Below, piece after piece: positions 1 through 8,820 of a stretch of 64,000 bases of DNA. The position numbers and the translations under genes were made by a program. The notes beneath the pieces were generated by a model, which saw only the letters and a program-made list of their open reading frames with translations, was not told the origin of the DNA and did not search any database. The DNA lies in contig NZ_QTVG01000011.1 of NCBI RefSeq assembly GCF_003460505.1, forward strand, positions 367 to 64,366, written 5' to 3'. Source of the stretch: Eubacterium sp. AF36-5BH. GTDB taxonomy: Bacteria > Bacillota > Clostridia > Lachnospirales > Lachnospiraceae. Position 1 is the first letter of the stretch; every line of letters starts with the position of its first letter.

Positions 1-393
1 AAGTCTACCAAAGTAAAAAAAGCAACTAAGAAGAAAAACTCAAAAAAGGTTTATTTGAAGTTTAAGAAAGTTAGCAGTGCACAAAAGTACCAGATTCAGA
101 TTTCAGTAAACAAAAAGTTCAAAAAGAAAATAATTAACAAAAAAGTAAACAGTAAGAAAATAAGCAAAAAAATAAATGGCAAAGTAAATAGTAAAACAAC
201 AAATAGCAAAAAAATAATTAGTAAAATAGCAAATAGCAAAAACTCAAAAACAATAAAATTTGTATTAAAAGATAAGAAGCTCAAGAACTGGAAAAAACTC
301 TATGTTAGAATTAGAGCTATTAAGGTAGTAAAAAATAGAAAATATTATAGCAAGTGGAGCAAGCCTAAGAAAATAAAGATAGTGAGAAAGTAA
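1..393 (+). CDS. C-terminal fragment of a secreted protein with lysine-rich Fn3-like tail domain
   Basis: The reading frame is open to the left edge of the window, so only the last 130 codons are present. A TTG at base 55 is an internal codon, not a start. The fragment is very rich in Lys, Asn and Ser and ends in KYYSKWSKPKKIKIVRK, nearly the same as the end of the 2,397-residue GH81 protein in this window (KVYGKWSKPKKVKFK). I read it as one copy of a small beta-sandwich, fibronectin-III-like tail domain with a strongly basic surface. Compared with the other copies it carries a low-complexity insert of Lys/Asn/Ser repeats near bases 120-250. The function of the missing N-terminal part is unknown. 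A role in holding the protein to the anionic cell wall is inference. Confidence 0.75.
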   Translation, partial: KSTKVKKATKKKNSKKVYLKFKKVSSAQKYQIQISVNKKFKKKIINKKVNSKKISKKINGKVNSKTTNSKKIISKIANSKNSKTIKFVLKDKKLKNWKKLYVRIRAIKVVKNRKYYSKWSKPKKIKIVRK

Positions 394-403
394 AGGAGAG
401 AAC

Positions 404-922
404 ATGAAAGAATTTTCAAAGAAATTTTTTATATACATATTGACGCTTACATTGTTGGTAGGCACATTCACATGTGTTACTACAGCTAGTGTAAGAGAAG
501 CAGACGATTTTGACGGCGACGTTGTATATAATCCATGGGGACAGCCTGATGACAACAATAAACCAGGAGATATAACCATTGATGATCCAGGCGTTGTTGC
601 AATAACAATAAAAAAGAAAGATTTAAAAATTTCCATTAAGTCTGCGACAAAGAAGAAAAAATCTAAGACAGCGAAGATTGTTCTTTCAAATAGCAAAGTA
701 AAAAAGATTATAAGAAAAAATGTTGAATATCAAATCAGATATTCAATAAAGAAATCTATGAAAAAATGTAAAACAAAAACTTACAAAACAACAAAGATAA
801 AATTAAAAAAAATGAAAGCAGGGAAAAAATATTACATCAAGGCAAGAGCTTTTGTTAAAGGTATCAACGGAAAGAAGATTTATGGAGCTTGGACGAAAGC
901 GAAGAGAATTAAATTGAAATAA
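404..922 (+). CDS. small secreted protein: signal peptide plus lysine-rich tail domain
   Basis: 172 residues. It starts at ATG ten bases after the preceding stop, with a good AAGGAGAG ribosome binding site, so the two genes are probably cotranscribed. Residues 1-27 form a signal peptide (basic start, then IYILTLTLLVGTFTCVTTA). A short acidic, Asp/Asn/Pro-rich linker follows to about residue 60. The remainder is the basic Fn3-like domain also seen at the end of the upstream fragment and of the GH81 protein, closing with KKIYGAWTKAKRIKLK. There is no catalytic module, so the product is essentially a free-standing copy of the tail domain. No named family was recognised. It could be a wall-binding or matrix protein, or what remains of a larger gene. 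Confidence 0.75.
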   Translation: MKEFSKKFFIYILTLTLLVGTFTCVTTASVREADDFDGDVVYNPWGQPDDNNKPGDITIDDPGVVAITIKKKDLKISIKSATKKKKSKTAKIVLSNSKVKKIIRKNVEYQIRYSIKKSMKKCKTKTYKTTKIKLKKMKAGKKYYIKARAFVKGINGKKIYGAWTKAKRIKLK

Positions 923-975
923 TTATTATGAGTCGTAGTAAAAAAACATACTTTTTCTTATTAATTTAAGTGAGG

Positions 976-1020
976 AATGCGTTACGTGAAGATAAGTGTC
1001 ACGTAGCGCATTTTCTGTTT
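976..1020 (+). terminator. Rho-independent terminator after the tail-domain gene
   Basis: A 14-base stem (arms 976-989 and 999-1012, all paired if one G-U is allowed) with a 9-base loop, followed by the T-rich run TTCTGTTTT. It closes the transcript of the two small tail-domain genes. Confidence 0.8.
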
Positions 1021-1180
1021 TATTATGAAAAAAACATAAAAACGAATAAAAACATTTTTATCGAAAAATCGTTGACTGTAAAAAATACATAAAGAAATTG
1101 TATGAAAATCTATTAAATAAAGGGTTTGTGGAATAGAAAAAAGTAAAAACAACTAAAAACTCAAAAAAACGTTTTTTCGC

Positions 1181-1210
1181 TTGTTTTAAGGGTAATTTAA
1201 AAGATATAAT
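1181..1210 (+). promoter_or_regulatory. sigma-70 promoter of the GH81 gene
   Basis: TTGTTT at 1181-1186, an 18-base spacer and a perfect TATAAT at 1205-1210. Transcription would start near 1217, about 30 bases before the GH81 start codon, which has GGGAGGA in front of it. The word GTTTTTTCG lies directly upstream of the -35 box. The same word sits in the same place at the CotH gene promoter. Confidence 0.7.
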
Positions 1211-1245
1211 TTAAGGGTGCAAGATTATTTAAGGGAGGAATTAAG

Positions 1246-4200
1246 ATGTCAAAAGTATTGAAAAAAATCACAGCTATAATGCTCACTTTAGCTATGGTTG
1301 TAACAATTTGTCCACAGGGCAAGTTAATCAGTATCAAGGCTGCAGACGCAGAAGATAATACACCATACAATCTTTCAAATGGTAGACCGGCTTATGCTAG
1401 TTCACAAACCGGAAGTGGTTCTGCGGCAGAACTTGCAGTCGACAACGATGAAAGCACACGTTGGCAGGCTAAGCAGGACGACACAAATGAATGGTTATAT
1501 GTTGACCTTGGAAAAGAGGCAGATATAGACCACATTTATTTACGTTGGGAAGCAGCGTATGCAAAGTATTATCAGATCCAGATTTCAAATAATGAAGATG
1601 ACTGGACAACAATTTATGAGAAAGGAAACAAGCCGGGAGCTTTTGTAAATATGGCTTTCTCATATGAAGTAAACAAGTTTAATACAGAAAAAAATCTATA
1701 TGAAGTAAGTGCAAAATGGACACCTGTTGAAAATGCTGTATACAGTGTTTACGAAGGTGACAAGATAGTACAGGCACCTGACAATTTTAAATTTGATAAA
1801 ATTGGTCAGGATGGCGGAAATCTTGGTTTGACAGAAGGCACACATGAACTTGAGGTTAGAGCTTACAATAAAGATAACCCAGAACAACTAGTAGGTAGTG
1901 CAAAATGTACAGTAGAAGTTAAGGCAGACGGCAAAGGTAATAATGGTGTAGAAATTGACGAAACTGCAAAACTTAAACAGACAATTTCAAAAGAAGAATT
2001 AAGTAGTACAAAGGCAAGATATGTAAGAGTTCTTGTAACAAAGAGAGCTACAGCTTATGGTAGTTCATTATACGAATTCCAGGTATGGGGTACAGGTGGT
2101 TCAGCAAAGAGACCTGTAAACTATGGCGAAAATCTTGCATTAAATAAAACAGTAACATGCTCAGGTACAAGAGATGAATGGTGGATGAAGGATGATCAGG
2201 GAAATATTAAGCCTGATGCTTACAATAATGTTAAGCCTGAAAACGCAGTTGACGGAAATACTTCAACTTCATTTACATCATATCAGGGAGATAACCAGTG
2301 GTTGACAGTTGACTTGGGACAGGCATATACAGTAGGAAGAATTGTTGTAGATTGGACTTCTGACGCCGGTAAGATTTATGATGTATTAGTTTCAAGTGAT
2401 AACAAAACATGGACAACTGTTCATCGTGTACTTAAGGGATATGCTAACGCTACAGATAATTTCACTTTATATCAGACAGGTGTAAGATATGTAAAAGTAT
2501 TAGGTTACACAAAAGTAGAAAGTGGTAGTGGTATGGGTATCAGAGAATTATCAGTATATTCATATAAGGAAGGGGATAGCAAGGCAAATGAAGAAATCCC
2601 AGAACTTCCAACAAGACAAATTTTAAAAGCAGGAAGCGGTTCATATGTTTCAGGAGAAATGTATAACGAAAAGAACAAACTTCCAACATTCATTAATGAA
2701 AAGAATATTAAAACACCTATTGACTCAAACAGTTGGTGGTCATCAGCAATGGTGCAGACATTTAGTAACTTACTTTGTGCTACACCACTTAAGGCTTCAT
2801 TCTCAAAGAAAGGTCTTGGTGTTTTACTTGCAACAGCAGGATGGGTTCCAGAAAGAACTGAAACAACATTAGGTACTGACCAGAGTACAGAAACATCAAG
2901 AGATTTTTATTTAGTACCTGAAACACTTGAAACAACATCTGCATACGACAGAGTTGAAAATTATGGTGATTATTCTGTAGAATTAGGTCTTATGGATGAA
3001 GATGGTCTTAAGATGAAATCAACAGTTGTTAAAGGTTCACCATATATCTTCAATGAATTCAATAAGGATACTGTTGCATACTTAAGCGGTGAATCTATTA
3101 CAGAATTCTTTAATGGAAAAGGCGAACAGATATTAGCTAAAAAAGGTGATACTGTTGTAACAGACCATATTGGATTCAAAACATTTGATGATGAAAACAC
3201 AAAGGCAGTTAATGAGGGTACATACTACGAATTAAATGTTCCTGAAGGAACAGAATTCAAGGTTATGATTGCAGGTGGAAATTATAAGATTAAGATTACA
3301 TTCCCATCAGTAGACCAGAATTATTTATCATTAGCAGGTATGAACAGTAAAGATGATATCGAAACTTACTATCAGCATGGATATGCTTTTGTAACAGATA
3401 CATTAGTAACTTATTCATATAACAAAGATAATTCAAAGATTATTACAAATTACAAAGCAACTACAAAGTTAATGAGAGAAGGTTTCTCAAATGTAACGAT
3501 GCATTGCTTATTCCCACATCAGTGGAAACATAGCGCAGATGTTGAGGGCGATAAGACTTTCACAACATATCCTTCAATCAGAGGTGATATGAAGTCAGTC
3601 TGGGCTAATGAATATTCAACAACACAGCAGTTCTCAGGTTTATTACCTACATTCGCAAAATCAAACAGCAAGATGTTTGATAGCAATGAAATGAAAGATT
3701 ACTTAAATCAGGTAGTAGCATCAAAGATGGATACAGCTCCTGTATCAGATGCCTACTGGGAAGGTAAAAACGTTCACCCACTTGCAATCAGTGTTCTTAT
3801 GGCTGATCAGTTAGGTGAAACAGAAATTAAAGAAAAATTATTATCAAAATTAAAGAGCATCATGGAAGACTGGTTCAACTATGATGGTGGGGATGATAGA
3901 TGTTACTTTATCTACAATAAGGATTGGGGAACATTATATTATCCAGACAGTTCTTTCGGTGCTAACGCAGCTATCTGTGACCACCACTTTACATATGGGT
4001 ATTTTATGTTTGGTGCAACAGTATTAGCAACATACGACAAAGAATTTTACAATGATTATAAAGATATGATTGAACTTATGGTTAGGGACTATGCAGATCC
4101 TGAAGAACCTGAAGATGATGGAAACATGTTCTGTAAGTTCAGATCATTTGACCAGTATTCAGGACATTCTTGGGCTGGTGGATACGCTGACAGCGATTCA

Positions 4201-7200
4201 GGTAATAACCAGGAATCAGCTTCAGAAGCATTATTCAGTTGGGTTGGTATGTACCTATGGGGTGAAGCAACTCAGCAGCAGAAGTGGATTGATGCAGGTG
4301 CATACGGATTCACAACAGAAATGGATGCGGTAGAACAGTATTGGTTCGATTATGATGAAACAAACTGGTTAGGGGATCATCCTGACAGAGATGCTGATAA
4401 AGTATATGATTACCCATTCCAGGGAACAGGTCAGATTTACGGTGCATCAATGGGTTATGGTACATATTTTGGTGGAGAACCATTATATGTATACGGAATT
4501 CAGTGGTTGCCAATTTCTGAGTACCTTACAAACTATGGTATGAATCAGGAAAAATGTAAAAAAGTATACCAGGGATTATGGGATGATACAAATTATGCCA
4601 TTGAAATCGAAAGAAAGTTGCATGAAAAATATGTAGCAGAAGGTAAGACAGAGGATGCCGCATGGCATAACCCTGATACTTATGCAACACCTGATACAGG
4701 TTGGCAGCATATTACATGGCCATTCTTATCACAGACAGATGCAACAAGTGCATATAACTTGTTTGAAAAGAATGTAAGTAAGGTTCAGGTAGAAGATAGA
4801 GCAAATACACTTTGGTTTGTTTCAGCAATGGACGAAATTGGTCATAGAACAAATGACTATATGGTAGTTGGTAATATTCAGGGTTCTGTTTATGTAAAAG
4901 ATGGAAAATACACGGCAGAAGTTTGGAACCCAACATCAGGAAGAAAAGTAGTACAGATTAAGAAGGCAGATGGAACATTAGTTGGTAAAGCAAGAATTGA
5001 AGCAAACTCAACTGTAAGCTTTAAGATTGATACAGAAAATTACTTCGCATACAAACAGGTTAAGAAACCTACAATTACAGCAACAGCTCTTAAAGATGGT
5101 GTTGTAACAGATGATGTAAACGGAACAACAGAATTTTCTGATACACAGTTAGTAGAACTTTCAGCAGAAGAAGGCGCAACAATCTACTATACAACAGATG
5201 GTTCAGCTCCAACAAAAGACTCAAAGAAATATACAGGTAAGATTTTAGTATCAAGTGATACAACAATTAAGGCAGTTGCAGTTGAAGATGGATGTATTGA
5301 TTCATCTTATGCAGCAGCAGTATTGAAGATTGATGGAGATATAGTTCAGGGTAGCGATAACTTGTCAATTGAAGCAACAGCAACAGCTTCTTCAGAAGAT
5401 GGTGCAAATGTTGCCGCAAATGCAATTGATGGAAATGGTAGCACAAGATGGAAATCAAAAGATAATGATGATGAATATCTTCAACTTGATTTAGGTCCTA
5501 CAAAAGTTATTAACCAGGCTGTTATTACATGGGAAGCAGCATACGCTGAAAAATATGAAATTCAGGTTTCTCTTGATGGAAAAGAATGGACAACAGTTGC
5601 GACACAAAGCGGTAAAGTCGGCACGGTTACAACTAACTTCCCAGCAACAAAAGCTAAGTATGTAAGAATGAAGGGTCTTGCAAGAGGTACAGCTTACGGA
5701 TATTCAATTTTTGAATTTGAAGTATACGGTGCCGTGAAAGCAACATCACCTGTAATTTCACCGGTTAGTGGTGTATATGATGGAAAACAGAAGGTAACAT
5801 TATCAACTGTAGTTAAGGGTGCAGAAATCAAGTACACAACAGATGGTACTACACCTACAGAAGATTCTCCAACATACACAGCTCCATTTGAAGTTGATGG
5901 AACTATAATTGTTAAAGCTGTTACATATAGAAAAGGAATGATTTTATCAGATACAACAGAATCAGATATTATTATTAGTGGAACAGTTACAATTAATAGA
6001 AAAGAAGCAAGAATTGCAAGTGACAGATCAGTTCAGCTTTCAGCAATATCAAATGAAAAAGTAACATGGTCAAGTAGCAATACAAAAGTTGCAACAGTAG
6101 ATCAGACAGGACTTGTATCAGGTAAAGGTGTTGGTGAAACTGCTATTTATGCAACATTACCTGGAGGAAGCAAGGCAGAATGTAAGGTAATTGTAACAAA
6201 ACCTATACATGTTAAGTCTATTAGCATTCCTGAAACCTTTGAAATGAAGAACAAGTCTTCAGAAACATTGGAATTAGCAATTAATCCTGAAAATACAACT
6301 GATGAAATAACTCCTGAATGGAGCTCATCAAATGACAAGATAGCCGTAGTTAATGAAAATGGTACAGTAACAGCCAAAGGTGAAGGTGAGGCAACTATTA
6401 CTGTTAAGGTTGGAACATTTACAGCAGAATGTAAATTAACAGTAGGACCTGCAGCAAGTAATGCAGAAATGGCAGTTAATAAGAAGTACAACAAGGCATT
6501 AGGCAAAACAGTAAATGTTTACCCAAGCAGACAGAATGAAGGTGGTACTGAAAAAGATATAACAGACGGTTCATTTGAAGGAAATTATATTTCACCTAAA
6601 TTTGAAACAGCTAATACATATTTTGAAATTGATTTAGGCGATACATATGATGCAGCTAAATTAGACAGAATAGTTATTAAGTATCATACAAATAATGATG
6701 GAACACTTCCTTCTAAGGGATATAAGATTCAGTATTCAATTAACGGTGTTGACTTTAGAAATGTTAAGTCAGTTCCAGGTTCGGATTTAGCAAAGGCAAA
6801 GGAGAATAATCTTATTGATGAACAGAGCATGACTGGTGTTGAAGGCAATGTTAGATTTGTCAGAATATTCTACCCAGATGCAAATAATTGGGGATATCAG
6901 GTAAGAGAAATTGCTGTACTTAGTACAGAGCAGAATGCAGAGCCTATTGAGGTTGACAACTGCGATGAGACTGCTGATTTTACAGTAACATCAAACAAGT
7001 TCAGTGAAATTGAATACAATATTGTAGCAGGTGATAATCAGAAAGACTTTAAGTATAGAGTATTCCTTGATGGCAAGAGCGTTACTGGTCTAATTGATGC
7101 CGGCGAAGGCGTAATTAGTGAAGTTGAAAAAGGAACTCATACCGTTAAGGTCGTAGCTTACGGCAATGGTCTTATGTCTAAGGGTATTACTAAGACAATT

Positions 7201-8439
7201 GAAGTGGATGATGGTTCATTAGTTGATTATATTAGTACTGTTAGAAACTTAACTAAGGGCAATGCAACAGTAACAGTTGAGGATATTAATGATGGTACTG
7301 AAGGCAGCAAGGATACTAAGATATTAGTTGATGGTACTATTTCAACTGAAAACGATAAAACAGTACAGACAACATACGGAAAGAAAGAGGCAACAGTAAC
7401 ACTTGAACTTACAGCTCCTGTTGATAAGAGTTTAGTTGAGGAATTATTAATTGCATTTAAGGCTAACAATACAAATGCGACAGCATTTAAGATTTACTTA
7501 TCAGATGATGGACAGAATTATCAGTTGATGGCTGACAAGTCAGGTGTAGCCTATAAGAGTGCAACAGAAGTTAAACTTGATATGGACAAGTATACAAAGG
7601 ACACTGTTAAGTTTGTTAAGATTGAACTTACAGACGGCAATGTAACTTGGGGATATCAGATTTCTGAAATTGCATTAATGGGTACTAGCGTGTTTATGCC
7701 AACTGAAGCAGAAGGTCTTGTAGTAACATCAGATGAATTTAACAAGATTACTGTTTCGTTTACAGGTGATACAGAACAGCTATACAATGTAAAGGTAGAT
7801 GGAAAGGCAAAACAGATTAATGTTAAACCTGGTACATATACAATTGAAAGAGTAAAAGGTGGTTCACACGAAGTTGTTGTTACAGCTATTAAGAATAGTA
7901 TTGAATCAAAAGGTATCTCAGAGGCAATCGTTGTTAAGTCAGCACCAACTACAAAGAGTGTAAATGATGATGACGAAGACGATAATGACTTTACAAGACC
8001 TGGCGAGACAACAAAGCCAAGAGAAACAACGCCAAGTGGTACAACAAAACCAGGTGAAACAACAACATCAGGCACAACAACAAAGCCAGGAACTACAACA
8101 AAGCCTGGTACTACAACAAAATCTGGTACAAAGGTTACTCTTAAGAAGGTTAAGATTAAGAAAGCTACTAAGAGTAAGAAATCTAAGAAGGTTAAGATTA
8201 AACTTAACAAGGTAGCAGGCGCTACAGCTTACCAGGTTAAAGTTTCAATCAAGAAGAACTGCAAGGGCAAGAAGAAGGTAACTATTACTAAACTTGTTAA
8301 GAAGGCAAACTTCAGCATTAACATTAAGAAACTTAAGAAATCTAAGAAGTATTATGTTAAGGCAAGAGCAGTTAAGATTGCAAACGGCAAGAAAGTCTAC
8401 GGCAAGTGGAGCAAGCCTAAAAAAGTTAAGTTTAAATAA
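1246..8439 (+). CDS. secreted multidomain GH81 endo-beta-1,3-glucanase
   Basis: 2,397 residues, predicted to hydrolyse internal beta-1,3-glucan bonds (yeast, fungal or cereal glucan, or callose) outside the cell. A signal peptide (1-33) leads. A discoidin/CBM32-like domain (about 40-280) is split by an Fn3-like insert, and a second discoidin domain lies at 294-442. The GH81 catalytic domain spans about 455-1270. It shows DHHFTYGY at 912-919 and GNNQESASEA at 986-995, where E990 and E994 match the paired glutamates of the family motif QESSSEA. Then come a chitobiase-C-like module (IYYTTDGSAPT), a discoidin domain, a second such module (IKYTTDGTTPT), two Big_2 Ig-like domains (about 1581-1733), two more discoidin-like domains alternating with Fn3-like modules, a Thr/Pro/Gly linker near 2250-2295 and the lysine-rich tail domain. 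There is no LPXTG-type signal, so the tail may be the anchor (inference). Confidence 0.9.
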   Translation: MSKVLKKITAIMLTLAMVVTICPQGKLISIKAADAEDNTPYNLSNGRPAYASSQTGSGSAAELAVDNDESTRWQAKQDDTNEWLYVDLGKEADIDHIYLRWEAAYAKYYQIQISNNEDDWTTIYEKGNKPGAFVNMAFSYEVNKFNTEKNLYEVSAKWTPVENAVYSVYEGDKIVQAPDNFKFDKIGQDGGNLGLTEGTHELEVRAYNKDNPEQLVGSAKCTVEVKADGKGNNGVEIDETAKLKQTISKEELSSTKARYVRVLVTKRATAYGSSLYEFQVWGTGGSAKRPVNYGENLALNKTVTCSGTRDEWWMKDDQGNIKPDAYNNVKPENAVDGNTSTSFTSYQGDNQWLTVDLGQAYTVGRIVVDWTSDAGKIYDVLVSSDNKTWTTVHRVLKGYANATDNFTLYQTGVRYVKVLGYTKVESGSGMGIRELSVYSYKEGDSKANEEIPELPTRQILKAGSGSYVSGEMYNEKNKLPTFINEKNIKTPIDSNSWWSSAMVQTFSNLLCATPLKASFSKKGLGVLLATAGWVPERTETTLGTDQSTETSRDFYLVPETLETTSAYDRVENYGDYSVELGLMDEDGLKMKSTVVKGSPYIFNEFNKDTVAYLSGESITEFFNGKGEQILAKKGDTVVTDHIGFKTFDDENTKAVNEGTYYELNVPEGTEFKVMIAGGNYKIKITFPSVDQNYLSLAGMNSKDDIETYYQHGYAFVTDTLVTYSYNKDNSKIITNYKATTKLMREGFSNVTMHCLFPHQWKHSADVEGDKTFTTYPSIRGDMKSVWANEYSTTQQFSGLLPTFAKSNSKMFDSNEMKDYLNQVVASKMDTAPVSDAYWEGKNVHPLAISVLMADQLGETEIKEKLLSKLKSIMEDWFNYDGGDDRCYFIYNKDWGTLYYPDSSFGANAAICDHHFTYGYFMFGATVLATYDKEFYNDYKDMIELMVRDYADPEEPEDDGNMFCKFRSFDQYSGHSWAGGYADSDSGNNQESASEALFSWVGMYLWGEATQQQKWIDAGAYGFTTEMDAVEQYWFDYDETNWLGDHPDRDADKVYDYPFQGTGQIYGASMGYGTYFGGEPLYVYGIQWLPISEYLTNYGMNQEKCKKVYQGLWDDTNYAIEIERKLHEKYVAEGKTEDAAWHNPDTYATPDTGWQHITWPFLSQTDATSAYNLFEKNVSKVQVEDRANTLWFVSAMDEIGHRTNDYMVVGNIQGSVYVKDGKYTAEVWNPTSGRKVVQIKKADGTLVGKARIEANSTVSFKIDTENYFAYKQVKKPTITATALKDGVVTDDVNGTTEFSDTQLVELSAEEGATIYYTTDGSAPTKDSKKYTGKILVSSDTTIKAVAVEDGCIDSSYAAAVLKIDGDIVQGSDNLSIEATATASSEDGANVAANAIDGNGSTRWKSKDNDDEYLQLDLGPTKVINQAVITWEAAYAEKYEIQVSLDGKEWTTVATQSGKVGTVTTNFPATKAKYVRMKGLARGTAYGYSIFEFEVYGAVKATSPVISPVSGVYDGKQKVTLSTVVKGAEIKYTTDGTTPTEDSPTYTAPFEVDGTIIVKAVTYRKGMILSDTTESDIIISGTVTINRKEARIASDRSVQLSAISNEKVTWSSSNTKVATVDQTGLVSGKGVGETAIYATLPGGSKAECKVIVTKPIHVKSISIPETFEMKNKSSETLELAINPENTTDEITPEWSSSNDKIAVVNENGTVTAKGEGEATITVKVGTFTAECKLTVGPAASNAEMAVNKKYNKALGKTVNVYPSRQNEGGTEKDITDGSFEGNYISPKFETANTYFEIDLGDTYDAAKLDRIVIKYHTNNDGTLPSKGYKIQYSINGVDFRNVKSVPGSDLAKAKENNLIDEQSMTGVEGNVRFVRIFYPDANNWGYQVREIAVLSTEQNAEPIEVDNCDETADFTVTSNKFSEIEYNIVAGDNQKDFKYRVFLDGKSVTGLIDAGEGVISEVEKGTHTVKVVAYGNGLMSKGITKTIEVDDGSLVDYISTVRNLTKGNATVTVEDINDGTEGSKDTKILVDGTISTENDKTVQTTYGKKEATVTLELTAPVDKSLVEELLIAFKANNTNATAFKIYLSDDGQNYQLMADKSGVAYKSATEVKLDMDKYTKDTVKFVKIELTDGNVTWGYQISEIALMGTSVFMPTEAEGLVVTSDEFNKITVSFTGDTEQLYNVKVDGKAKQINVKPGTYTIERVKGGSHEVVVTAIKNSIESKGISEAIVVKSAPTTKSVNDDDEDDNDFTRPGETTKPRETTPSGTTKPGETTTSGTTTKPGTTTKPGTTTKSGTKVTLKKVKIKKATKSKKSKKVKIKLNKVAGATAYQVKVSIKKNCKGKKKVTITKLVKKANFSINIKKLKKSKKYYVKARAVKIANGKKVYGKWSKPKKVKFK

Positions 8440-8471
8440 TTCTTAATAAAATAAATAATACCAAAATTCCA

Positions 8472-8526
8472 AAAAGAGGGCAGAAAATGTATAAAAATTG
8501 TTTTATGCATTTTTCGCCCTCTTTCT
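8472..8526 (+). terminator. terminator of the GH81 gene
   Basis: Long hairpin with arms 8472-8495 and 8501-8524. The core AAGAGGGC pairs with GCCCTCTT, and A- and T-runs extend the stem on both sides, so it could work in both directions. Confidence 0.8.
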
Positions 8527-8647
8527 TAAAATAATAAAAAACAATAACAATATACTAAAAAAGTAATAAAAATGCAAACGTTATATAAGCATAATGCACA
8601 AAAAAAGCTTTGGTGGTTATGCAGAATATAGAAAAAAAGTTTTTTCG

Positions 8648-8676
8648 TTGAAACAAAATATGCATAATGTTATACT
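8648..8676 (+). promoter_or_regulatory. sigma-70 promoter of the CotH operon
   Basis: TTGAAA at 8648-8653, exactly 17 bases, then TATACT at 8671-8676. The word GTTTTTTCG abuts the -35 box, as at the GH81 promoter. The predicted start near 8683 gives a leader of about 138 bases. Confidence 0.75.
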
Positions 8677-8820
8677 TAAAAAATGATAAAACAATGATGG
8701 GTTAGTTTACCTTTTTTTAGAATTGACCTAATAATATAAAGAAAAAATAAGTAGTTTAGTGAAAAACGACGTTAATTAAGAGTAAATACTGTTTATAAAA
8801 AAGAAAGGGAGAAAAGGGAA

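Larger units (their letters stand above)
923..1245 (+). other. intergenic region with terminator and promoter of the GH81 gene
   Basis: 323 bases without a gene. It holds the hairpin terminator at 976-1020 and the promoter at 1181-1210, which are listed separately. The stretch between them is A/T-rich with poly-A and poly-T runs. A TTGACT at 1071-1076 resembles a -35 box but has no good -10 at the right distance. Confidence 0.6.
8440..8820 (+). other. intergenic region between GH81 and CotH genes
   Basis: 381 bases. It contains the terminator at 8472-8526, the promoter at 8648-8676 and an untranslated leader of about 140 bases before the CotH start codon. No small ORF with a ribosome binding site was seen. 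Confidence 0.6.

Noticed and set aside
1071..1076. TTGACT as -35 box of the GH81 gene
   Set aside because: No suitable -10 box lies 16-18 bases downstream, while TTGTTT/TATAAT at 1181-1210 fits much better.
7656..8210. 184-codon minus-strand frame opposite the end of the GH81 gene
   Set aside because: It is a shadow of the Thr/Pro linker and Lys-rich codons; there is no ribosome binding site.
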